Shown here in pieces: positions 10,299 to 20,800 of a DNA stretch of 64,000 nt (the first letter of the stretch is position 1; each line of letters starts with the position of its first letter). The stretch is from Asterella californica (lineage: Eukaryota > Streptophyta > Marchantiopsida > Marchantiales > Aytoniaceae), in NCBI GenBank assembly GCA_036924285.1, contig JAYKYS010000023.1, forward strand, positions 496,001 through 560,000, read 5' to 3'. A program made the translations under genes and the position numbers. A model generated the notes under the pieces. That model searched no databases. It saw only the letters and a list, made by a program, of their open reading frames with translations, and had not been told where the DNA came from.

Positions 10299-12168
10299 TG
10301 ACGATGTCGTGTCGTGGACTGGCTCCTACCTGAAATTCAAACTTCGATGCTTGTCGTTCCAAAGACACTCATGAGAAGACAAGCTAGGCCTCAGCTTACG
10401 GGTTTTTGGCACCACTTCGGATCTTCGTTCTTATCGCACCAGTGGATAGAGCTCCTTGTCAGCTTTCCATAGGCACTTCATCTACTTCATTTGGACGCCT
10501 AGTGGAAAAGTTACAAGACTCGAAAGATGGAGAAAACAAGCTAGGCCCCAGCTTACGGGCTTTTGGCGCAACTTCGGATCTTCACTTACATCACATAGAT
10601 GGGTAGAGCTCGTTGTCAGCTTTCCATGGGCATCTTGTTTATTTCGTTTGGACATCCAGAGAAGAAGTTATGCGATTTGAAAGAAGGTAAAATCAAACTA
10701 TGCCCCTAGTTACTTGCTGACTGGGTATTTAGGGCTTCAGACGTTATATCAAGGACGCAAGGGGCCTGCTTCTTATTATTGAGGGTTGAACTTCGTACGT
10801 ACAGACTGTAACAAGGGGGCTGCTTAAAGGGCTTGCTTGCGTCTGCGACCTGTCAGCGGACGGTGCGAGAGATTTGGAAGTCCAATGCAAACGCGCAAGG
10901 CGTCGTTGGGTTCAGATCTGTGCAGGCTACGTGTGGGTTAAGACGGTTTGGGAAGAGACGGATCGGGGGTTGTGTTCTGAAAGAAATTGACACGCAGGAA
11001 GCAGATTTGGGATTTTCAGTTACCTGTGAAGGAGAGTTGGACCGTTCGGGCCGTTCCGGAGTCCAAACTTGCTGTCCTTGGATCCATCGGGATCAGAACA
11101 ACGAGTTCTTCAGGAAATTGAAGACGATACGAGTTTTCATCGGACGGTTTGGGTGTTCTGAGTGAAATTGGTTCGCAGGGAAGCGCTTGCGTCAGGTTTT
11201 TTCATCGTCTGCGACCTGAGATTGGATTGTTCTTCGCGATCGGTGAGCCAAGCTCTTCGTTCTTGGTGCCTACGCGATCAAGGAGTCCTCGTGTACGCAT
11301 AGGAGCAGACTGTAAGTGAATTGGATTGTTGGTTTGGGTGTGGTGAGCGAATTTGAGCTGCAGGGAGTCGATTTACGTCAGTTTTTTGCAACCTGCGACT
11401 AAATTTCTCGAGTGGTTTTGCAAGGTGAACTCCAAACGACTTGTTTGGAGTCTTGTTGGGTTCAGGGTAGCCAGATCTACCTACCAGCGAAGACGGATAT
11501 CAGTTTAGACGATCCGTTTGTGCGGTGTGAGCGGTTTTAAGCCGCATGGAGGAGCTTCTGGAAGTTCAGTCACTTGCGACCAAAAATCGACGATATCTCG
11601 ACTATCGAGAGTCGGATTTGAAGGTTTTTTGAGCCAAAGGAGTCAGGGAAAGAGACCCTACCAACATTTGAAGATCGTTTGGAGAAAGGAGAAAGTTCTC
11701 AAATAAGTCTTTTTCGGTTCTTTTGCTACGGATTTCGACTTTTTGAGTTCGTTAGGGACTTAATTGGTTATGTACGGCTTGTGGTAGCTAGCTTTAGCCA
11801 AGAGCTAGTGCGTGGATGTGGTTTGGACTTGGATTTAGATCGCGTGATATTGCTGTGGCTCTGTTTGTTAGCAAAGAGAAGTTTCTCTTGCTTTGAGCTA
11901 CGCTTCGGCGATTTCGGGCTAGGGTTGCGATTCAGGGGTTTGTTTTAGGGCTTCTGAAGTAGGTTATAGACCGCTCTGGTCTGTTCTTCAGTTTTTGTGC
12001 TGTTAGGAGAAAGAAACGGCAGTGTACATACATTTGGAGTGTATATATTGCAGCGTTCGTTTTCGTGGTTGTTCTTCTCTGTCTTGTCTCTGTTTCAGCA
12101 CACAATATCTCCACAGTCAAGAACCTCGCGTTTTCCTGGACATCCTTCACGTAATATCCGACACGATA
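10299..12168 (+). repeat. LTR family A, copy 1 (solo-like, about 1.87 kb)
   Basis: It starts TGACGATGTCG and ends near CGACACGATA. It aligns with copy 2 at 61054 over 10299-11405 and with the minus-strand copy 3 at 63489-64000 over about 11650-12168, so the ends are set by comparison. No polypurine tract precedes it and no primer site follows it, which suits a solo LTR or a remnant. The five bases on either side do not match, so no target duplication is seen. Small open frames inside are chance. Confidence 0.75.
10381..10850 (+). repeat. 157-bp tandem repeat in LTR A copy 1
   Basis: Units begin with AAGCTAGGCC at 10381 and 10538, and a worn third begins at about 10696 (period 157-158). Copy 2 has the same array at 61134, 61291 and 61448. 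Units also share 'CAGCTTACGGG' and 'CAGCTTTCCATNGGCA' parts. Confidence 0.8.
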
Positions 12169-12179
12169 ACGGGTGGGAA

Positions 12180-12560
12180 TGTTCATGTACGCGATGTTAC
12201 TACTCGATCTGATTTAGTATTTGCAGTGAGTTTTGTTAACCAATTCTGTTCTGCTCCCACTGTGGATCATCTGGCTATGGTTAAACGTATTTTCAGATAT
12301 CTTTGGAACATGTAAGTACAAGCTGTTTATCAAGAGAACCACTGAGTCAGGTCTTCACGCGTTCACTGATTCAGACTGAGCTGTCAGTCACATGACAGAC
12401 GATTGATAACTGGTTATGTCTTCTTGACACAGGGAGAAATCCAGCTGAACCCAGATGGGAAAATTCCTACTTTCAACTGTAAGTTTACAAAGAAGTAGGA
12501 AAAGTGGTCAACCTTGGGATTTGACACAGGAATATAATATGTTGAGTCTGTAACAGTGTA
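12180..12560 (+). pseudogene. Copia RNase H fragment
   Basis: The translation reads 'FAVSFVNQFCSAPTVDHL' and 'VKRIFRYLW', then in shifted frames 'FIKRTTESGLHAFTDSD' and 'AVSHMTDD'. These are the hallmarks of the copia RNase H linker and first catalytic segment. It directly follows the end of LTR A copy 1, with at least two frameshifts and several stops. No LTR belonging to it can be seen. Confidence 0.7.
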
Positions 12561-12587
12561 AAATGCTCATATGATGTGATCGAGTGT

Positions 12588-12790
12588 TTACTTTTGACGA
12601 TTGCATGTAATTTCAATGTGCACAGTAGTGAACTTCACAACATTTGTAGTGAATTGTAGTGAAGTATTAGCCCAGTTCATACAAGCATTATTGTCATTTT
12701 CGAGGAAGATATTTCGCCCATACACTGAAACATGCAATATGCACCATGGTAAAAACCAGAGCCCAGTCACATCCATATAAAAAATTACAA
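12588..12790 (-). pseudogene. Copia C-terminal RNase H fragment, minus strand
   Basis: The minus-strand frame reads 'IFLENDNNACMNWANTSLQF', matching the copia RNase H stretch that usually reads 'xxxDNQAAIxLAxNP...', followed by a worn 'TKHIDI'-like region. It is about 60 residues long and points against the fragment at 12180-12560, so the two come from separate insertions. Confidence 0.6.
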
Positions 12791-14390
12791 AGTTTTGAAA
12801 TATTATTAGCCAGAGAAAATACTCAGCATGAAAGCCATATGCAAATATGAGTTTTGGAAAAAGTAAGAAAGTTTATTAAGAACTTGATTCAACTGCAGAA
12901 CAGAGTTTCTAAATTCTACTCTTTCAAATAGAGCGCAAGCAGAAAATGGACTCTTATCTTCTGTACTCATTGTAGCTAGTGTGTCAACCTTTCTTTTTCT
13001 AAGCTTTAAAGACTTCTGCAACAACTGCGGCTTGACTTGTATCTATCGAAGACTGCTTCTCGAGTTTACGAAGCAGAAGATTATAGATTTATGATCATAG
13101 CAAGAAATCAGTAAACGGAGAAGAAGACTCTAGGTTTAAGGTCACACACACCATGATATCAGTAAAGGAGATTGATTTCAAGCATGTCTCTTCTCATTTT
13201 ATGTTTGTTTACTTTCTTAAGTTGTGCTACACTGTCGTTCATGCTTCTCCAGCCACTCAAGGTTTGATAGCATCTGCTCTCGATCTCGAGGCTAACTGCA
13301 GTGAGTCGGGTTTCACAGGTTTAAATTAAAAGCTAAACTAAATGAGTATATAGTCACCGCAGGTACATATCGGTAGAGAAGGGTATCTGATCCTAAGATT
13401 TTGTAGACCGTGCATGCAGGCTTTTGTCTACCGTGCCTAGGAAGGTGCTGTCAGAGTCCAAAGTTGGAGACCTACAGCAGAAACAGGACATCCTCTTTTT
13501 TTAATTATCTATATGACGGCTGAGATTCAGAGATGGATTCATCCTCTAGTCTGAGCGTTACCTTCCCTTGAGAGTCCTGCTTACCGGCCGGTTCTGATCT
13601 TGTAGATCTGTCCACGGTCCCTATCCTGCACGAGAAAAAATATGCAGCCCATGGATCCGGACCTCGTACAGATGGTGACCCCCGTAAGAGCAATCGCAAG
13701 CCTCTGTGTATAATATATTATCTATGCAGTTCTACATTTGATAACAACTTTTTCTTCAAACTCTTTCATTCAACCGTTGCTTGGTCTGTGGAGGAAATGT
13801 AACACTGCACCTGCTTTATATATATCTCAAAGGGCAGGTAGAGGCAAGCCACCAGAGCTCGATCGAGTCACGACATCGAGTCCCTTGAACGTGCAGACTT
13901 TGCAGTCTGTCTTGTAATTTTCGGAGAAGTCAAGCTAGCCTACATAAGCCCGGCCCGGAAATAGCTGGTACTTTAGGAATTCGAACATTCCATGCAGTAA
14001 ACCTTTCGTTTTCCAGGCTGCTCTAAACTACCATGATGTACAGTAGGTGACCCGATTGTCTGAAGAAGAATTCGCATTCGCATTCATGACGAAGTGCGTA
14101 TTTTTCCAGGGAGTAAATACAACTTCTTGTCAAAACAAGGAATAATACACTACTGTGATAATATGATCAGTTTTAACCGGGTTAAAGAAATGATTTCTTC
14201 TGAGCGTCTGCAAAACGCTCCTTACGTGGAAGACCAAACCATGAATTCTTCGAATACAGACTTTTTACGTATATGATTCAGACGAGTCGTGCAATATGCT
14301 CCGATCCATCCGTCCTGAATCTGAGTAGCCATCGATTTCTCCCTGTGCGATCCGGAGCAATCAGTTAGAGCATTCCTCGGAAAAAAATCA
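12791..14390. other. Non-coding stretch, nothing recognised
   Basis: No convincing gene, RNA or repeat was seen on either strand. Open frames here are short and without domain signals. Confidence 0.45.
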
Positions 14391-14540
14391 TCGTTGTCTC
14401 TGCAACAGAAACGGAGTACCAAGCAGTCTCAACTGTCACAAGAGAGTCTATCTGGTCGTTGTCTCTGCAACAGACACGGAGTACCAAGCAGTCTCAACTG
14501 TCACAAACAGTCTCAACTGTCACAAGAGAGGCTATCTGGT
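14391..14540 (+). repeat. 65-bp tandem duplication
   Basis: The block starting TCGTTGTCTCTGCAACAGA at 14391 recurs at 14456. The second unit holds an extra internal copy of the 19-base 'CAGTCTCAACTGTCACAA(G/A)' segment. Confidence 0.8.
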
Positions 14541-14575
14541 TACGTCAACTCTTGACATCTTCATGCCTCAGATTT

Positions 14576-14830
14576 CTTAGCAGGACCAACAATTATTTGT
14601 GGAGATAACAATGGAACACTAGACATGGTTAAATATCCTGTTAATCATTCTAGAAGTAAACATATCGATGTTCAACACCACTTTGTCTGTGAATTATACG
14701 ATTTAGGTCATATTTCAATCAGACAGATACTCTCATGAGATAACGGAAAAGGATCTTCGAAAAGACTTACCCGTATTAAACACGATTATTGCCTAGAGAA
14801 ATTAGGACTTCAGTAGAACAAAGAAGCAGC
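14576..14830 (+). pseudogene. Copia C-terminal RNase H fragment
   Basis: The translation reads 'TIICGDNNGTLDMVKYPVN' then 'SKHIDVQHHFV', the end of copia RNase H, followed in a shifted frame by 'DLTRIKHDYCLEKLGL'-like residues that usually close a copia polyprotein. A 3' LTR may begin at TGTTAG near 14836, but its far end was not found. Confidence 0.7.
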
Positions 14831-14839
14831 AAGAGATGT

Positions 14840-16238
14840 TAGTTTCAGACCTTTCAGTTATCAATTAATACTTTTTGATTCTACAGTTTACGTTATAACT
14901 ACTTGTCTGTTCGCAGCACTTCTTGCATGCACGGAGCAAGGAGCACTGAGGCCAGAGTGCTTCCTTATATACTGGCTCTTTGTCTCGGTATGTTCATTCA
15001 CATCTCAAGAAGCTTTCAGGATGTAATATCTCCGCTGTACTCTGAACTGTCTAATGTGTGTTAGAAACGAGTACACTTATCGACAAGTGATGCTCTCCGT
15101 TATTAAGAGCCCGTCCTCGGGTCCCGTCTCATCAGGTCAAAGCTACATGACCCACATGCTGCGACTTTGTCACATGAAATTAGCTGCTTTCTGCATGCTG
15201 TCCAATTTACATAACACAAGAAGACTTTGTGGTTTCCTAGATGCCCCTGGAACTGTCGTAACGCTCGTGCCGCAGCAAAGCATTCCCAATCCAAAGTAGA
15301 GCAGGTAAGGAAAGGTACTTAGGCTTCTTCTTGCGGCCCTCTCATTCTGCTAGTGATAGGACAGATCTAGACGTGTTTAATCTACACAATCAACATTACT
15401 CTTCACTCTACGAAGCTACAAGATGAGAAGTTATTACGCCGACTATCCTGCAAAGCGTCAAAATTAGAGTCAAGCACCTTTACACTCTTGTGGAATCCTG
15501 GGACGCGCAGCAGGTTTAGGCCGTAGAATTGATTCCGTTCTAACGAATATGGCAAGCAACATGAGGATAGATCTCAGTATAGCCAGATTAGGAGCCCGCG
15601 CCGGGCTCATATATATTTACTTATTTCAGAGATGTGCTTCCAGTCACTCAACAGTTTTAGTATCTTAGATAATTGACTTGTCTTGATACGAATGCACTGT
15701 GATGTTCCGGGTCCTACGATTCAGACCCACTGTGCTCTGAATCTAAATTCGATGATTCAAGCTTGAACGTGGCCCCAATGCCAGCTTGGAGGATCCTTTT
15801 GGGCCGATACGCGGAAGTCCGACGTCGTCTGACATTTTGCATGACGTGTAATATAAGAGTACTTGCAGAGCTCCTGCCAGTGCTGAAGGAAGGTATCCAG
15901 GCGATAAACAATAAACAAGGTCTCTTTTTCTTCTCACTGCTGGAAAGACATATTCTCTTCTAAAGGTGTCTTTTCCGCCAGAGTGTAGTTGAATAAGATC
16001 ACCACTATACCACTAGCCTGCCGTCGATATCGTCTGTTCGCATTAATTAACACTAGAATTTTCTGTAGCATCCAATATTCGTGAAACAACTGGACTTCGT
16101 CTTGTATTCAGTTTAATCTACTTACCCTGTAGACGGACTCTACATGCTATTTACAGGCTATTTACAGAGTTCACATCCGCTGGATATTCATCTGGGTATG
16201 CCAACTTCACGGTTGTCGTGTAAGAGAACTCGGGGCTG
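14840..16238. other. Non-coding stretch, nothing recognised
   Basis: Possibly worn LTR sequence of the preceding copia fragment at its start. No domain-bearing frame on either strand. Confidence 0.4.
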
Positions 16239-16262
16239 AACACGTTCTGATCAGAACGTGTT
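16239..16262. repeat. Perfect 24-bp palindrome
   Basis: AACACGTTCTGATCAGAACG then TGTT: both strands read identically over 24 bases, with no spacer. It is about 0.9 kb upstream of the HNL hydrolase exon. Confidence 0.9.
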
Positions 16263-16815
16263 AGTGTCATTGAGTGTCTTGCAATTGTTGTCTACTTGAT
16301 GTTTTCTTGACATGAGCTTGGATATCGATCCATCACGTTCCAACTCTTTCTGTTGATTGGTACATTCAACTCTTGCTCGTGATGATTGTATCGATATCAA
16401 TGTCATGTATGCGTGCTCATTCCAGTTCCAGCATTCACACTCGTGTCAGTCTGCCCAGGAAGAAGAGTGAGCGATGTTGCTGTGATCTCTTCAATCTCTA
16501 CCTCTATGAAGCTACAAAGATAAAAAGATATAATCGGTGACATCTCCGATCAAACGTGGAGTCCAACTGGGCTTTCGAGGATTGATTGTCATCGTGATGC
16601 CCATTTCTTAAGAAGGGTAATGATCACAACCTAGTAGATTCAACGCTCGATTTAATTTCCTCCACAGGTCGTTTCCTGAATAAGTTCTTGGTACACTGTA
16701 AAGATCTAGACGTTGTGTACGCTACTTATACTGGTACTGGTTTGCTTTGGAAGTATATTAGTGCTAGCCGTGAAGAAGAATCAGGGCTATCTAACGAGGC
16801 GAGAGTAGCTACTTC

Positions 16816-16941
16816 ATGGCCAAGTTCAAGAACTTCAACCCGAGGATCGATGAAGCTTCAAGCAGTACTTCGAATTCTCCTCAGAAGGTTGTGATCCGAC
16901 CGCTTGCAGTTACATCCAGATTGTTATCTGGATGTAACTGG
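16816..16941 (+). other. Candidate first coding exon of the HNL gene
   Basis: The hydrolase exon at 17170 has no usable Met before its first conserved residues, so a start codon must lie in an upstream exon. The ATG at 16816 opens 42 codons (MAKFKNFNPRIDEASSS...) and reaches a possible donor GTATAA at 16942 in phase 0, matching the phase of the next exon. The donor is weak and the last part of this exon forms a hairpin, so this is only one candidate. RNA evidence would settle it. Confidence 0.2.
16907..16940. repeat. 15-bp perfect hairpin with 4-base loop
   Basis: CAGTTACATCCAGAT (16907-16921), loop TGTT, then the exact reverse complement (16926-16940). It lies 230 bases upstream of the hydrolase exon, within the region where the HNL 5' end is expected. 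Confidence 0.9.
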
Positions 16942-17169
16942 GTATAACTCGTTTTGATTAGAGAAGCATACTTACTCCACTTCATTCTCATAGTAAGTCT
17001 CCTGTTGTAATGCTTATTACGTCTCTTCAATTCTTATCAATTGCACGGATATACGGTGGTCCTGAGTTGTGCGTATTATTGCTGGATGTTTCATCTCAGC
17101 GCATTTTACCGTATTCCGTTAATCTGTTCAGAAATTCTTTGTGACTGTGAACTTTGCACACATGTTCAG

Positions 17170-17820
17170 ATAAGCGATTCTCTCTTCAAGCTGTTCGAAC
17201 CAGCTCCACCAGCTATCATAAGCATCGATATCATTTTCTTTCATGGGCTTCAGTTTGAGCAAAACTCTGATGCATATCTTTCGACTTGGACAAGAGGAGG
17301 TGAATCGCAAGAAGTCTGGCCACAAACGTGGCTTCCGGAGAAATATCCTGGAGCGCGAATTTTATCGGTATCGTATGATGCTTTCATACGAACTACTGGC
17401 ACGGACGGAATGATGGATATGCACCAGATCGGGGAAAACTTGTTGGGAGATATTTTGAGGGCCCGGAAAATTCAGGGGATAGAACATTGTCCAATAGTTC
17501 TCGTGGGTCACAGCTTTGGTGGCCTTGTTATAAAGCAGTTATGCTTGCATGCGTACAGAAGCAAAGAAAATCCGGCAAAAGGGCAAGATATAAGCAAGTT
17601 CCTAGATAGCATTCGGGGAATCTTTTTCTACGGAACACCACATAGGGGGATTAATAATGAACTTTTGTGGAAACGTTCGAAGATTAGTAGCATGCCAGCA
17701 AATAAGCCCCTGTTGAGTTTCGTGAAACTACTTGGCAAAAAGGCTGCGAGACTTCATGAAGAATTTGAGCAGAGGTGGCGAGACTACAAGTGGAGAATAT
17801 ATGGAATCGGAGAGTTACAT
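17170..17820 (+). other. HNL exon: alpha/beta-hydrolase domain
   Basis: The acceptor is the AG at 17168-17169 after a pyrimidine-rich stretch; the donor is GTAAGT at 17821. The 217 residues run from 'ISDSLFKLFEPAPP' through 'DIIFFHGLQ' (oxyanion-side strand), 'WPQTWLPEKYPGARILSVSY' and the nucleophile elbow 'VGHSFGGLV' with Ser encoded at 17512-17514, then 'IFFYGTPHRG'. This arrangement is that of SERAC1/PGAP1-like serine hydrolases. The open frame extends past the donor to a stop at 17869, but the next exon restores homology at once. Confidence 0.85.
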
Positions 17821-20800
17821 GTAAGTTACATGACTTTAGTTCGCGCGCTTCTATCCTACAAAATGTTATGATATCCTCGATGTAGGTAAGAATTCAGTTA
17901 GCTACTTTGTTAGTGACTGCATGCTGCCTGACCTGAAATTATAAAATCTCATGTCTATACTTTCTGTGAACATGAATTGAGTTTTAAAGGACGAGAATTC
18001 AGTCTACGGTAATCTATACATGAATCATGCTGTGTTCTTTTATTGCCCCATATTTTGCAAACTAATATAAGTTGTCGAACCACGCTTTTAATTAGGATTA
18101 ACATCACAAAAAATACAGATCTCTTTCTCAGAGATTTTGGAGTTATGTGCCATGAGCTCCCTTCGGCTAATAGTTTGCAAGAGAAGAGACAGAATACATG
18201 GCCGTAATTTGAGTAAATTGTGCGTCTTTTTATTGCTTCCATGCAGGCGATGGAAGGACAACGCGACCCTCTAGTGCCGGAGGCATCTTCGCGATTCGGT
18301 GATAACTATCTGACAGATGAATCTGATCACTTCTCTATCTGTAGACCTGTAAGCAGAACGAGCAGTAGATACCTACACCTCGTTGATCTCATCGATACCA
18401 TATATGTTGAGAAGAGTCGTCAGGTATTATGCAGTGCCCAAAGTATTTCGTAAAAGTGAAATTTGAATCTAATTTTTTTTAATTTTGTTTTCAGTTCTTC
18501 GCTGCTTGATTTGAGAAATAGTTACAAAGTCATAATTAGTTTCAGAATTTCAGAATCTCTGATATGCTCATCGGTAAATTAGATGGACTGCCATATGCAT
18601 TCACTGAATCGGATTCTCTCTGTATATTTTTGTACCTTCAAAGGTTATCCTGAACGTGGTGGGGGTAGAATCTCTTCAGACTGAAGTTCAGAAGCACTTG
18701 CAGAAACATACTTTTCTGGGGTTTTGTGGCATGGGAGGTGTTGGTAAAACGACCATGGCAAGGGTAGCGTTCAACACCCTGTCTGCCACATTTGAGTACA
18801 CTTGTTTCGTGAGTGAAGTGAAGCTGATCCAAGGAAACAAAGAAGAGATCAAGGAGAGGGTTTGGAAGAACATGCGTCGGCATGGCCAGTCTGTGCCAGG
18901 AGGGACCAGGGCAGATATGTGGGCGGAAGTCACTGGCAAAAAGTTGCTGATTGTGTTCGATGACATTGAGACATACGGACATGCAGAGCTTCTACAAGAG
19001 ATAGCAGATGACAACGGCTCGAAAAAAAGTCGATTCATAGTAACCAGTCGTAATGCTGGAGTTCGGGGATACTTTGGTGTAGATCGGATCTACATATGTG
19101 ATGTTCCGTTTTTGAAAGACGATTTTGCAAGAGAGTTGTTTATCACGCACGCATTTCCTGCTGGAAAGGAACCTCCGGAGCGCTTGAAGCACATCATGGA
19201 GGACGTAGTGAAAGGATGTGCAGGTTTGCCGCTCACTCTGGTGGTCCTTGGAAAGTATCTTGGAACGATAACGGATGACAAGATTTGGAGTGAGGTTTTA
19301 GATGCAGTGAGAAATGTAGAAGAAATTCCCAACTTAGATCTGGAAGAGAGAGTGTGGAGAAAATTGCAACTGAGCTATGATGCTTTGGGAGATCCGGAAA
19401 AGCATATGTTTCTGGATATTGCCTCTCTTTTGCTCGTTGAACATCCTCTTTTTAGTTTCGAAGAAATTAGAAGTGCATGGTCTTCAATGTACAGTTGTCC
19501 GCACGCAAGATGGAAAACATTGGTGGACAGGTCTCTGGTTCAAGAAGAAGAAACGATGAACTGGTACACAGCCCCTGCCAGGGGTGTGATTGACACTTCT
19601 CGAACACGATGGACGACGGACCATGGAGGTGACGGTCGGAAGGTCAAAATCTTTACGCGTATACATATGCATGAACATCTGAGGAGAATGGGCCAGAGGA
19701 TTGCAAAAATGTCGAGTCGATATGTTTCGTTGATTGACGATCAATGGGTAAGTGTTTGCACTTGGGACTCATCCTTTTCTTGGTGATACGTATACATGTA
19801 CAGTTTTGGTTTATCTGATTGTGTTATTTCCTCTTAAATGGAAGAGGTCATTCGTGAATTAGTTTCTCGAGTTTAGCGTATGTATGGCTTTTGTTATAGA
19901 AACTCATTACATTAAATAGAGTTCTAAACAAAAATGCTCATCTTTGAGTCAAAAGAACTAATAGTATATATGGACCTATAATATTGATATGCAGTCTTAA
20001 CTTATTTATGTTTGTGATTTATGTTCCTGTGTTCTTTTTGCATGAAGGGAGAAAACCTCATTTATCCGGAGAAAGTAGTTGCATTCCGTGCGGATATCTC
20101 TCATCTTTCTCATTGTTCTACTGGACATAGCGATATCGGACAATTTGACGGGAGTAGGTGTAAATTGCAGAAATTCTTCTCACAGCTCAGAGGAATATGT
20201 TGGCAATTCGACGATAGTCAGTGTAAATTGCAGAAATTCTTCTCACAGCTCAAAGGAATACGTTATTTGAGTTTGACCTTGAGGCCGGTTTCCTCCTGCT
20301 GGAGATCTAAGATTACTGGAGGTTTTTCTCTTCCTAGCGGTCTAGTTCTGCTTCGGTGGGAGGGTTCCAATGCAAATCTCAATCTTGCTTTCGAAGCTTC
20401 ATTTTGCAAGTCGTTGGTTGTTTTGATATTCAGGGAAGATGATTGTTCCCCATACATCCTTTCGCCACAAACATGTGGATATTTGTCCTGCTTAGAGCGA
20501 TTGATTATAAGATCTCCGGGGTTGGTTCACCTATCACATGAATTTGGAAACTTGAGTAGGTTGGAGCATTTGGAGATTAACTGGTGTGGTGTATTGAAAA
20601 GATTACCGGAGACATTTGGAAACTTGAGTAGGTTGGGGCATTTGGAGCTTACTGGATGTTATGTACTAGAAAGATTACCGGAGACATTTGGAAACTTGAG
20701 TAGGTTGGAGCATCTGAAGATTATCTGGTGTTATGTACTGGAAAGATTGCCAGAGACATTTGGAAACTTGAGTAGGTTGGAGTATTTGGAGATTCACGGT

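Noticed and set aside
15714..15963. Overlapping 60-70 codon frames on both strands
   Set aside because: No domain, no codon bias visible, several frames open at once as in random sequence.
18656..18658. GTG as translation start of the NB-ARC protein
   Set aside because: The NB-ARC exon joins the hydrolase exons in phase 0; the GTG is an internal Val codon.
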